Source: CAVYPR01 sp052145775 | Lineage (GTDB): Bacteria; Actinomycetota; Acidimicrobiia; Acidimicrobiales; RAAP-2 | Assembly: GCA_052145775.1 (NCBI GenBank) | Contig: JBKQNY010000180.1 | Span: 1-16,832, forward strand | Length of the DNA stretch: 16,832 nucleotides | Direction of reading: 5' to 3' | Shown here: in pieces, positions 6,653 to 14,609 of the stretch | Layout: the number at the start of each line of letters is the position of its first letter | Numbering within the stretch: the stretch's first letter is position 1 | Notes under the pieces: model-generated | What the model saw: the letters and a program-made list of their open reading frames with translations, nothing else | Told to the model about the DNA's origin: nothing | Database searches by the model: none | Translations under genes and position numbers: made by a program

Positions 6653-8263
6653 ATGGTCGACGTAGTTGACACGTCGCCCACCGGCCAGCAGGTGGCGCAG
6701 CTCTTGGAGGCGTCACTCTCCCAGACGCCCGACGGCGTCGAACTGTGCTACCGAGTGCTCGAGCACTTCGCCGCGCTGCACAAGGTGGCGACGGCATGGA
6801 TGGTGCTGGAGCCGGCCGTGCTCGGCCCCCAGGTGTTCCTCAGGGGCCGGTACCCGGCCACACCGGCGATGGTGGGCGAATTCCTGTCCCAGCCTCCCGG
6901 CATTTACACCGCTCCCGGCGTCGACGACCCCACGATCTCGGGGGCGCTCGCCGGCACCTGCAATCTGGTGCTCTCCGCCCAAGCCGCGCAGCTGACGGCG
7001 ACCGTCGACCCCCACTCGGGGCTGGCCAGCCGGGGGGTGGCCGAGGCCGCCCTGGCCCGCGCCGCCGCGCAGAGCGCGCGGCACGGATGGCCCCACACCT
7101 TTGTCCTGCTGGCCATGGCCGAATCGGTCGGGGCCGACCGCTGGGAGGCGTTCTGCACTGCCCTGCGCAGGGCGTTGCGCAGCGGCGACGAGGCCGGCGT
7201 CGTCGGCTCCCGACAGGTGCTGGCCGTGCTGGGCAACGCGGAGACCGACGTGGCCAGGCCGTTCCTGGGAAGGCTGCGGGCGGCCCTGGAGTTGTCCGGT
7301 GCAGCCGACGTCGAGTTCGCCATCGCCACCGTCCGCTCGCCCGACGAGAGCGTCGATCCCCAGGAGCTCTGGCGGCTCCTGGCCGAGCGGCTGGACGCCC
7401 CAGGTGGAGGGCCGCCGCCGGGGTTCGGGCCCCCGCCCCACGGGCTGTCCGGCCCCCTCGAGCTCGAGCTTCGGGCGCTTCCCGGAGTGGTCTCGGTGGG
7501 GCTCACGGCGGGTCCCACACCGGCCACCGGCACCGACCTCCAGCTCACGGTCGTCGCCGTCGAGCCGCAGAACACACTGCGGCTCGAAGTGACCCGGGTC
7601 CTCGGCGACCACCTGGCCGGGGCGACCGTCAACATCGTGGCCACGGCCGCACCCACCGGGCCGGCCCGGTGGCGGGAACTCGACGAGGGTCGCGGGCCGG
7701 CCACACCCGTGCCGTCGGCCCCAGCCCAATCCCCCGCCCGCTCGGCGGACGTGGCCGTCGCCGGCCCACCGGCCAACGGCAGCCCGGCTTCGGGCATCCC
7801 TTCGTACCGGCCGACCCCAGAGGAGCCGCTCAACGGCAATGGACGGTCCGCCCACCACCAAGAGGACCAGCGGGTCACGCTCCTCACGGTGCGGTTCGAC
7901 CCGGACTCGGGCACGAGCCAGGTCGACCTGGCCTACGGCACAGCCCGGGCGTCGGGGCGAGCCACCGCAGGCCCCCTGGCCGGCGGGGCGCAGGCCACGC
8001 TGGCCGCCCTGGAGGCCCTGGGCCTCGAGGTGCCCTACTACCTCGTGTCGGCCGAGCGGGCCGCCGGGATCCTGGGCGAGCCGGTGGTGGTCGTGGTGGC
8101 CCCCCGCCGCACCGAGGGCTCCGAGCCGGCCGAAGGTGGACGACGCCAGCTGGCCCGGATCGGCGCGGCCGAGGGGAGCGAGCCGGTCGAGGCGGCGAGC
8201 CGCGCCACGCTGGCCGCCCTCAACCGCTTCCTCGCCCAGGGGAAGAAGGCGCCGCCAGCTTGA
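6653..8263 (+). CDS. Unrecognised protein with degenerate GGDEF domain and duplicated C-terminal domain
   Basis: 536 residues, no whole-length family recognised. Residues 1-115 resemble a GAF-type sensor. Residues 119-255 follow the GGDEF fold: DPHSGLASR matches the opening DxLTGLxNR, then VLLAMAES replaces the metal-binding strand, and GSRQV (185-189) replaces GGDEF. The inhibitory-site motif RxxD is kept as R176-S-G-D179, five residues before, so it looks like a c-di-GMP receptor and not an enzyme. Residues about 270-340 form a small alternating beta/alpha unit (LELELRALPGVVSVGL, LTVVAVEP). A Pro/Ser-rich linker (about 341-400) leads to two related units (about 400-465 and 466-536), each ending ATLAAL (448-453, 518-523). 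The stop overlaps the TTG start of the next gene. I infer that it senses c-di-GMP for the enzyme encoded downstream. Confidence 0.8.
   Translation: MVDVVDTSPTGQQVAQLLEASLSQTPDGVELCYRVLEHFAALHKVATAWMVLEPAVLGPQVFLRGRYPATPAMVGEFLSQPPGIYTAPGVDDPTISGALAGTCNLVLSAQAAQLTATVDPHSGLASRGVAEAALARAAAQSARHGWPHTFVLLAMAESVGADRWEAFCTALRRALRSGDEAGVVGSRQVLAVLGNAETDVARPFLGRLRAALELSGAADVEFAIATVRSPDESVDPQELWRLLAERLDAPGGGPPPGFGPPPHGLSGPLELELRALPGVVSVGLTAGPTPATGTDLQLTVVAVEPQNTLRLEVTRVLGDHLAGATVNIVATAAPTGPARWRELDEGRGPATPVPSAPAQSPARSADVAVAGPPANGSPASGIPSYRPTPEEPLNGNGRSAHHQEDQRVTLLTVRFDPDSGTSQVDLAYGTARASGRATAGPLAGGAQATLAALEALGLEVPYYLVSAERAAGILGEPVVVVVAPRRTEGSEPAEGGRRQLARIGAAEGSEPVEAASRATLAALNRFLAQGKKAPPA
7994..8220 (+). 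repeat. Two exact 17-bp copies 210 bp apart inside the coding region
   Basis: GCCACGCTGGCCGCCCT occurs at 7994-8010 and again at 8204-8220, a spacing of exactly 70 codons in the same frame. Both encode ATLAAL at the end of a unit patterned like AxGxAxG...AAxxATLAAL. This marks a tandem in-frame domain duplication in the C-terminal part of the protein; the rest of the two copies has diverged. Confidence 0.6.
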
Positions 8264-11067
8264 CCGTCGTCCGATCCCCCTACCGCTACGGGGCCTCCTT
8301 CGACGACCGGACGACCGGCCTGCGGTTCGAGGCCCACCACCCCGCGGCACGGCCCGACCGGTGGGTCGCCTACCTCGAGGGGGCGGCCCGCGAATTCGCC
8401 CGCTACGGCCTGGGTGACCTCGTCGATCGGCGGGCCCTCGAACGCGCCGACGGGGTGCCCCTCTTCTTCGTCGGCGTCGACGCCGACGCCCAGGGGGTGG
8501 CCGGGGGGCGCTGCCACGGCCCCCTGGAGGGTCCGGCCACCTCCCAGGTGTTGGCGGAGATGGCCAGCTCCCCCGAGGCGGGGGACCACGTCCGCCTTGT
8601 GGAGGCGGCCACACCCTACGGCGTCATCGAGACCAAGGGCGCCTGGCGAAAGATGAGCGGGAGCGGCGACCACCGGGTGGCCAATGCGCTCTCCCGGTGC
8701 TGCGTCCACGCCCTCGAGTGGCTCGGCTCGGAGGTGGCGGTGGCCGGGGTGGCCGACCGTATGGAGGAGCTGCTGGCCATCTCGGGCGGCCGGATGCTGG
8801 GCCACGAGGCCGCGGCCTTCCCCGACGAGCGTTACCGCACGATCATGGTCGCCTGGCGCCGCTCGCGCTACGGCCCGCTGGTCACACCGCACCAGGCCGT
8901 CCTCCTGCGCGACGAGGCCCGCCAGCTGCGGACCCCGCCCGGGGCGGGGGCCACCACCGGCTGGGTGCCCGTGGTGCTCGACGTCACGAGGCGGGCGGAC
9001 CGCCAGATCCTGGCCAACCTGCGGGCCGACCCAGGCGTCGACGTCGTCGACGGGCTCGCCGCCCAGCGGGCCGAGCTCTTCCGGCTCCTGCCCAGCCCCG
9101 ACGCAGCCCTGCTCGAGGAGGATCCCCGCTACGTCTACTACCCGTGGCGGCGGACCGTCGTGCACATGCTCGGGCCGCGCGCCTACCCCGTGGTCCGGCT
9201 CGACCGGAACCGCAATCGCATCACCCGGCAGGAGCAGGACCGGCTGCGGAGCCGCCGGGTGGGCGTGGTCGGGCTGAGCGCCGGCCACTCGGCCGCCACC
9301 ACCATCGCCCTGGAGGGGATCTGCGGCGAGCTGCGCCTCGCCGACTTCGACGACGTCGAGCTCTCGAACCTGAACCGCCTGCCGGCGACCGTGCTCGACT
9401 GCGGGGTGAACAAGGCGGTGGTGGCCGCACGCCGCATCGCCGAGATCGACCCCTACCTCCCCGTTCGGATCGTCCCCGAGGGACTGCACGCCGGCAACGT
9501 GGAGGAGTTCGTGGCCGGGCTCGACGTCCTGGTCGAGGAGTGCGACGACATCGCCATGAAGGCCCTGGTGCGCGAGGTGGCCCGCCACCACGGCGTCCCG
9601 GTCGTCATGGACACCAGCGACCGCGGCCTGCTCGACGTCGAGCGGTTCGACCAAGAGCCCGAGCGGCCGATCTTCCACGGCCTGCTCCCGGGGGTGACCG
9701 CCGGCGAGATGGGCGCCCTGTCCACGGTGGAGAAGATCCCCCACGTGCTCCGCCTGGTCGACCCCGCCCGGGCCTCGGCCCGCGGCGCCGCCTCGCTGGC
9801 CGAGATCGGCCAGACCATCTCGACCTGGCCCCAGCTGGCCTCCGACGTCACCTTGGGCGGAGCCTCGGTGGCCACCACCGTCCGCCGTCTGGGCACCGGC
9901 GAGCCGGTGCCCTCAGGCCGGGTGCGGGTCGACGTTGAAGCGCTCCTGGAGGCCATGGAGACCCCCGAGCTCCCGCTGGTGGGCGACTGGCCTGATCCGA
10001 TCCCACCGCCGCCGCCCGAGGACCCCGTCGGCGCCGTGGTCCACGCCGCCACCCGCGCCCCCTCGGGCGGGAACGCCCAGCCGTGGCGGTTCGAACTCGC
10101 CGGCGACGTCCTCTCCTTCGAGCTGGACCGGTCGAAGACCTCGTTCATGGATGTGCGGTGGCGGGGCAGCTATGTGGCCCTGGGCGCCGCGCTCTTCAAT
10201 GCCCGGGTGGCCGCCTCGGCCGTCGGGCGACTGGGGCCGGTCGAGCTCTTCCCCGAGGGGCCGGGCTCCGACGTCGTGGCCCAACTGGCACTGGAGAGCG
10301 GGTCGGACCCCGCGCTGAGCGAGCTCTACCCCGCCGTCCTCGACCGCTGCGCCAACCGCCAGAAGGGCGTGCCGGGTCCGGTCGACCTCTCGGTCACGGC
10401 CCGCCTGGCCGAGGCGGCCCGCACCGAGGGAGGCCTGCTGCACCTGGTGACCGGCCACGACCGGCTCCAGGAGTGCGCCGAGATCCTGGGCGACACCGAG
10501 CGCATCCGCTTCCTTGTCTCCCACCTCCACCGTGAGATGGTCGGCGAGCTGCGCTTCGCCGGCGAGGACGTGAGCACCGGCATCGACGTCCGCTCCCTGG
10601 AGCTGGGAGAAGCCGACCAGGCCACCTTGGAGGTGATCCGGCGGGAGGACGTGATGGCTCTCCTCTCGAGCTGGGACGGCGGGAAGGTGCTCGGCAACAA
10701 CGCAAGGGGGGCGGTCCTCTCCAGCTCGGCCCTGGCCGTGGTCACGGTGGGCGACGCCAGCCCATCCGCCTACGTGAGGGGCGGCGCCGCCGTCGAGCGG
10801 CTCTGGGTCGAGGCCCAGCGGTCCGGGCTGGCCGTCCAACCGGTGTCTCCGGTCTTCGTCTTCGCTGTCCAGCAGGCCGACTTCGACGAGCTGGGCGGGG
10901 AAAGCCGGGCCGACGAGCTACGGGCCCTGTCCCGTCGGTTCCGCGACGTGGTCGACATCCCCGACACGACAGAGATGGCGCTGGTGGTGCGCCTCAGCCA
11001 CGCGCCCCCTCCCTCGGTGCGCAGCCTCCGGCTTCCTGTGGACGACGTGCTGCGCCACCGTCCTTGA
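8260..11067 (+). CDS. GNAT-like / ThiF (E1-like adenylyltransferase) / nitroreductase fusion, Rv1355c-like
   Basis: A 935-residue three-part enzyme. Residues about 25-200 have a GNAT or autoinducer-synthase-like look: VAGGRCHGP (80-88), VRLVEAAT, and FPDERYRT (187-194). Residues about 320-560 are a ThiF/MoeB/E1 domain that would adenylate a carboxylate: nucleotide loop GLSAGHS (338-344), DFDDVELSNLNRL (362-374) with the arginine finger R373, K385, and CDD (428-430) for metal. I see no paired CxxC zinc site as in MoeB or ThiF. Residues about 585-935 are an FMN nitroreductase-like domain with APSGGNAQPWRF (600-611). The start is TTG 8260, overlapping the upstream stop (TTGA), with AGAAGG ten bases before; no other nearby start fits. 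M. tuberculosis Rv1355c (moeY) has the ThiF-nitroreductase pair, from memory. No other molybdopterin gene is near, so that name is doubtful. Substrate and product are unknown. Confidence 0.82.
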   Translation: MTVVRSPYRYGASFDDRTTGLRFEAHHPAARPDRWVAYLEGAAREFARYGLGDLVDRRALERADGVPLFFVGVDADAQGVAGGRCHGPLEGPATSQVLAEMASSPEAGDHVRLVEAATPYGVIETKGAWRKMSGSGDHRVANALSRCCVHALEWLGSEVAVAGVADRMEELLAISGGRMLGHEAAAFPDERYRTIMVAWRRSRYGPLVTPHQAVLLRDEARQLRTPPGAGATTGWVPVVLDVTRRADRQILANLRADPGVDVVDGLAAQRAELFRLLPSPDAALLEEDPRYVYYPWRRTVVHMLGPRAYPVVRLDRNRNRITRQEQDRLRSRRVGVVGLSAGHSAATTIALEGICGELRLADFDDVELSNLNRLPATVLDCGVNKAVVAARRIAEIDPYLPVRIVPEGLHAGNVEEFVAGLDVLVEECDDIAMKALVREVARHHGVPVVMDTSDRGLLDVERFDQEPERPIFHGLLPGVTAGEMGALSTVEKIPHVLRLVDPARASARGAASLAEIGQTISTWPQLASDVTLGGASVATTVRRLGTGEPVPSGRVRVDVEALLEAMETPELPLVGDWPDPIPPPPPEDPVGAVVHAATRAPSGGNAQPWRFELAGDVLSFELDRSKTSFMDVRWRGSYVALGAALFNARVAASAVGRLGPVELFPEGPGSDVVAQLALESGSDPALSELYPAVLDRCANRQKGVPGPVDLSVTARLAEAARTEGGLLHLVTGHDRLQECAEILGDTERIRFLVSHLHREMVGELRFAGEDVSTGIDVRSLELGEADQATLEVIRREDVMALLSSWDGGKVLGNNARGAVLSSSALAVVTVGDASPSAYVRGGAAVERLWVEAQRSGLAVQPVSPVFVFAVQQADFDELGGESRADELRALSRRFRDVVDIPDTTEMALVVRLSHAPPPSVRSLRLPVDDVLRHRP

Positions 11068-11089
11068 CGGCGCTCCAGGCGACGGCTCC

Positions 11090-11118
11090 TTGGTTCGGGG
11101 CCGCCCGCGCACTACCAT
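11090..11118 (+). promoter_or_regulatory. Candidate promoter of the GAF-GAF-GGDEF-EAL gene
   Basis: TTGGTT (11090-11095) and TACCAT (11113-11118) are separated by exactly 17 bases and resemble -35 and -10 boxes (four of six matches each; the -10 fits TANNNT). Transcription would start near 11125, about 27 bases before the ATG at 11152. The 84-base gap after the fusion gene contains no clear terminator, so read-through from the upstream operon remains possible. Confidence 0.45.
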
Positions 11119-11151
11119 GGCCGTGGGGGACATTCGCGATGTTGGTGCGCG

Positions 11152-13476
11152 ATGGATGGGGACATGGTTACTGAGCGAACTGTCGGTGACGACCACATCG
11201 GGAACGTCCTTGCCGGGGTGATCCGCCTCGTGCCCGGGGCGGTGGGCGCGTCGTTCGTCCCCATGCACTCCTACGACTCCGCCGTCATCTGGTCCAACCT
11301 GGGCCACACCGAGGTGGGCACGGCCCTGGGCAACGTGGTGGCGACGCGCCTCGCCGACGGCGGGCCCTGGGGCGACTGCGGGGGGCACGGCCCCGAGGGC
11401 CCCTGGTCGGGGTGGATCGAGCCGGTGCTGGCCTACGACGGCGACGGCCGGCCCCTGACAGGGGCCGACGCCACCCGCAAGCCGGTGGGCGCCCTCGCCG
11501 TGGCCCGCCCCGGCCACGGCCACCCCTTCACCGGGGCGGAGCAGGAGACGGTGCGGCTCTTCGCCCGGCTGTGCGCCGGCGCCAGCCACACCACAGGCAC
11601 CACAGAGCAGCGCACCTACCAGCGCCGCCTCGACGACCTGGTCTCCCAGATCAGCGAGCGGCTGATGTCGACCACACTGCCGACGATGCGCGAGGACCTC
11701 GAGTGGACGGTCGAGACGCTCTGCAAGTTCCTCGGCGCCGACGCCGCCTTCCTCCGGCGCAACGACCACGCCGCCGGCCTCAGCGTGCTCATGGCCGAGT
11801 ACCCGCGGCGAGGGGTGGACCCGGCCACCGACCCGCTGGGTTCGGTGCCCTTCGACTCCGACCCGGTCTTCGCCGCCACCCGCGACCTGAAGGTGCCGAT
11901 CATCATCCAGAACCTGGCGGAGGAGGACGAGCGCTACGCGGACCGGATCAAGGAGGGCACCGGCGGCATCGTCGGCTTCACCGGGGCCGGAGTGCCGCTG
12001 GTGCACGCCGGCATCACCGAGGGCTGCCTGGCCTTCATCTACCTGTCGGACATCGACTGGTCCGAGCACGAGATCAACGCCCTGCGGGCGGTGGCCGCCC
12101 TCCTCGTCCAGCTCGTCTACCGCGTCGACGCCGAGGAGCGGCTGCGCCACAACGCCCTCACCGACGACCTGACCGGCCTGGCCAACCGCCGGGCGCTCCT
12201 GTCTGAGGTCTCCACCCGGGCCCGCGGCGCCAATCAACCCCTGGCCCTCCTGTTCGTCGACCTCGACCGGTTCAAGATCATGAACGACCACCTCGGCCAC
12301 CGGGCCGGCGACCGCGTCCTGCAGGTGATCGGCGACCGCATCCGCACCTCGCTGCGCCCCATGGACTTCGCGGCCCGCCTGGGGGGCGACGAGTTCGTGG
12401 TCCTGTTGGACGACTCCGGCGGCGTGCTCGGGGCGGTGGCCGCGGCCAACCGGCTGCTCGACGTGATCTCGCGCCCCATCGACGTCGGCGGTCAGCTGGT
12501 GGCCCACTCGGGCAGCGTGGGCATTGCCGTCAGCGAGGACCCCAACGTGAACGGCGAGGACCTCCTCGGCCAAGCCGACATCGCCCTGTACGCGGCCAAG
12601 TCCCAGGGGCGCAACCAGACCGTGGTCTTCGACCACCACCTCGAAGCCAACGTCGCCGAACGCTCGAGCATCGAGCTCCTGTTGCGCAAAGCCCTCAACG
12701 AGAACGCCTTCCGGGTCCTCTACCAGCCCGAGTTCGACCTCGACACCGGCCGGATGCTGGCCGTCGAGGCGCTGGTCCGCTGGGAGCGCGAGGGCCACGG
12801 CCTGGTGGCGGCGACCGACTTCGTGCCGGTGGCCGAGGAGACCCACCTCATCATGGACATCGACCGGTGGGTCCTCGAAGAGGCGTGCATGCAGCTCGCC
12901 CGCTGGCGCCGGTCTCACCCCCAACTCGACCTCATCATGCGGGTGAACATCTCCCCCGCCCAGTTCGCCGTGGCCGGGATCGTCCAGGCGGTGGCCGACA
13001 CCCTGCGCCGCTCCGGCCTCCCTCCCGAGGCACTGTGCCTGGAGATCACCGAACAGGCCATGATCGCCGACGTCAGCGAGGCCGTGCGCCTCCTCAACGA
13101 CGTGCGCGCCATGGGCGTGAAACTGGCCATCGACGACTTCGGGACCGGCTACAGCTCGATGATCCAGCTGAAGAACCTGCCCATCGACGTGCTCAAGATC
13201 GACCGGGTGTTCGTCGACGGCCTCGCCACAGATCCCACCGACCGGGCCATCGTCGACACCATCATCCGCCTGGCCGACGCCTTCCAGATCGAGGTGGTGG
13301 CCGAGGGGGTGGAGACCGCCGCCGACCTGCGGGCCCTCACCGCTCTCGGGTGCCGGCGGGCCCAGGGCTACCTGCTCTCCCGCCCCAAGACGCCGGCCGA
13401 CCTCGAGCCGCTGTTCGGGGGGATCGACCTGTCGACCGTCGGGGCCCCCACCGAGCCGGTGGCTGACCCGGTCTGA
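11152..13476 (+). CDS. GAF-GAF-GGDEF-EAL c-di-GMP cyclase/phosphodiesterase, Rv1354c-like
   Basis: 774 residues, soluble, with all parts needed both to make and to degrade c-di-GMP. Two GAF-like sensor regions (about 12-150 and 165-330) precede a GGDEF domain (about 335-500) with LFVDLDRFKIMND, GGDEF at 411-415 and inhibitory-site RPMD at 402-405. An EAL domain (about 510-760) follows with EAL at 539-541, DDFGTGYSS at 661-669, LKIDRVFV and AEGVET (E718 near the active site). Both active sites look intact. ATG 11152 is used; ATG 11164 has a GGGGA just before it and would remove four residues. It follows the fusion gene by 84 bases, the same order as Rv1355c-Rv1354c in M. tuberculosis, whose Rv1354c is a GAF-GGDEF-EAL protein (from memory). 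Which activity dominates, and what the GAF domains bind, cannot be read here. Confidence 0.93.
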   Translation: MDGDMVTERTVGDDHIGNVLAGVIRLVPGAVGASFVPMHSYDSAVIWSNLGHTEVGTALGNVVATRLADGGPWGDCGGHGPEGPWSGWIEPVLAYDGDGRPLTGADATRKPVGALAVARPGHGHPFTGAEQETVRLFARLCAGASHTTGTTEQRTYQRRLDDLVSQISERLMSTTLPTMREDLEWTVETLCKFLGADAAFLRRNDHAAGLSVLMAEYPRRGVDPATDPLGSVPFDSDPVFAATRDLKVPIIIQNLAEEDERYADRIKEGTGGIVGFTGAGVPLVHAGITEGCLAFIYLSDIDWSEHEINALRAVAALLVQLVYRVDAEERLRHNALTDDLTGLANRRALLSEVSTRARGANQPLALLFVDLDRFKIMNDHLGHRAGDRVLQVIGDRIRTSLRPMDFAARLGGDEFVVLLDDSGGVLGAVAAANRLLDVISRPIDVGGQLVAHSGSVGIAVSEDPNVNGEDLLGQADIALYAAKSQGRNQTVVFDHHLEANVAERSSIELLLRKALNENAFRVLYQPEFDLDTGRMLAVEALVRWEREGHGLVAATDFVPVAEETHLIMDIDRWVLEEACMQLARWRRSHPQLDLIMRVNISPAQFAVAGIVQAVADTLRRSGLPPEALCLEITEQAMIADVSEAVRLLNDVRAMGVKLAIDDFGTGYSSMIQLKNLPIDVLKIDRVFVDGLATDPTDRAIVDTIIRLADAFQIEVVAEGVETAADLRALTALGCRRAQGYLLSRPKTPADLEPLFGGIDLSTVGAPTEPVADPV

Positions 13477-13489
13477 GCCCGGTCCGCCT

Positions 13490-14557
13490 CTACCGCACGA
13501 CGCGGTGCGCCGCCCGGCGGCGGTGCCGCTCGAGGGCCAGTTGCACCAGGGTGTCGAGCAGGCGGGCCGGCGGCAGGCCGCTCACCTCCCAGAGCTTGGG
13601 GTACATCGAGATCGGCGTGAAACCCGGGATGGTGTTCACCTCGTTCACCAAGAAGCGCCCGCCGGCGTAGAAGAAGTCGACCCGGGCCATCCCCTCCACC
13701 CGCAGTGCGGCGTAGGCGCGAACGGCCGTCTCCTGCACCTGGGCCACCTCCGCCTCCCCCAGGGGGGCGGGGATCTGGAGCTTGGCCCGGTCGTTCAGGT
13801 ACTTGTCCTCGTAGTCGTAGAAGCCCTCGGCCGGGACGATCTCACCGGGCAACGAGGCCCGTGGGGACTCGTTGCCGAGCACCGCCACCTCGATCTCCCG
13901 GCCGACGACGGCGGCCTCGAGGACGACCACGTCGTCGTAGGTCCCGGCCAGGGCGACCGCCCCCTCCAACCCCGCCCGGTCGGTGACCCGGGTGATCCCG
14001 ATGGACGAGCCGAGGTTGGCCGGCTTCACGAAGATCGGGTACCCGAGGTCGGCCCCGGCGCGGTCGAGGAACTCCGGTGTCACCAGGTCGAGCCGGCGGG
14101 TGAGCCAGCGGCCCTGGGGGACACCGTGATGGTCGAGGACCTCCTTGGCCGCCGCCTTGTCCATGCACAGGGCCGAGGCCAGCACCCCGGCCCCCACGTA
14201 CGGCAGCCGCACCACCTCGAGCATCCCCTGGACGGTCCCGTCCTCGCCCATGGTCCCGTGCAGCAGCGGGAAGACGACCGTCTCCCTCTCGTCGCCGGCC
14301 TCGAGGAGGGCACCGACCCCAAGCTCGTCGCCGGCCTGGGCCAGGTCCGGTGAGGGCAGGGCGCCGTCGCCCTCGGCGGTCCCCTCCACCAACCGCCGGG
14401 CGTCGACCCAGCGGCCCTCGTGGGTGATGCCGACCGGGACCACCTCGTAGCGCTGCGGATCGAGCTCGGAGATGACGAAGCGGGCCGAGATGCACGAGAT
14501 GTCGTGCTCGACCGACCGCCCGCCGTAGAGGACCACCACTCGGGTCGGGGGGGCCAC
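13490..14557 (-). CDS. ddl: D-alanine--D-alanine ligase
   Basis: A 355-residue cytoplasmic ATP-grasp ligase that joins two D-alanines for peptidoglycan synthesis. Family marks in order: VVVLYGGRSVEHDIS at the N-terminus, LHGTMGEDGTVQG (substrate and loop residues), VKPANLGSSIGI in the ATP-binding region, and NEVNTIPGFTPISMYPKLW (NEVN at 305-308, metal and substrate binding). Length is normal for Ddl. The GTG start is supported by AGGA eight bases upstream on the coding strand, although the same bases form TAGGAT, a possible -10 box for a leaderless transcript. It is divergent from murF, which uses its product, and ends 13 bases from the stop of the GGDEF-EAL gene. Confidence 0.96.
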   Translation of the reverse strand: MAPPTRVVVLYGGRSVEHDISCISARFVISELDPQRYEVVPVGITHEGRWVDARRLVEGTAEGDGALPSPDLAQAGDELGVGALLEAGDERETVVFPLLHGTMGEDGTVQGMLEVVRLPYVGAGVLASALCMDKAAAKEVLDHHGVPQGRWLTRRLDLVTPEFLDRAGADLGYPIFVKPANLGSSIGITRVTDRAGLEGAVALAGTYDDVVVLEAAVVGREIEVAVLGNESPRASLPGEIVPAEGFYDYEDKYLNDRAKLQIPAPLGEAEVAQVQETAVRAYAALRVEGMARVDFFYAGGRFLVNEVNTIPGFTPISMYPKLWEVSGLPPARLLDTLVQLALERHRRRAAHRVVR

Positions 14558-14563
14558 CGCACG

Positions 14564-14592
14564 ATCCTAACCCCCGGCCCGCGAATCGGGCC
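14564..14592. promoter_or_regulatory. ddl/murF divergent control region: TANNNT box and GC dyad
   Basis: The gap between the two cell-wall genes is only about 50 bases. On the minus strand TAGGAT (14569-14564) fits an actinobacterial -10 box ending six bases before the ddl GTG, which would give a leaderless mRNA; its AGGA may instead be a Shine-Dalgarno. GGCCCG-CGAAT-CGGGCC (14576-14592) is a perfect 6-bp dyad between the two starts and could be an operator or a hairpin in the murF leader. Confidence 0.35.
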
Positions 14593-14609
14593 GTATGGGA
14601 ACATTGGCC

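Noticed and set aside
7830..8263. Reading the duplicated C-terminal unit as a double-stranded RNA-binding or LeuA-type regulatory domain
   Set aside because: Only a loose resemblance in the glycine/alanine pattern; key basic or substrate residues of those domains are not seen.
6713..8614. A 633-codon minus-strand open frame opposite the degenerate-GGDEF gene
   Set aside because: Gly/Arg/Pro-rich shadow without motifs or a ribosome binding site; the plus-strand gene has a strong one and GGDEF-like order.
8260..11067. Calling the fusion protein a molybdopterin synthase sulfurylase (MoeB/MoeY)
   Set aside because: No paired zinc cysteines are visible, two other domains are fused, and no other molybdopterin gene is in the window.
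10918..12924. A 668-codon minus-strand open frame opposite the GGDEF-EAL gene
   Set aside because: The plus strand encodes intact GGDEF and EAL motifs; the antisense frame has no recognisable domain.
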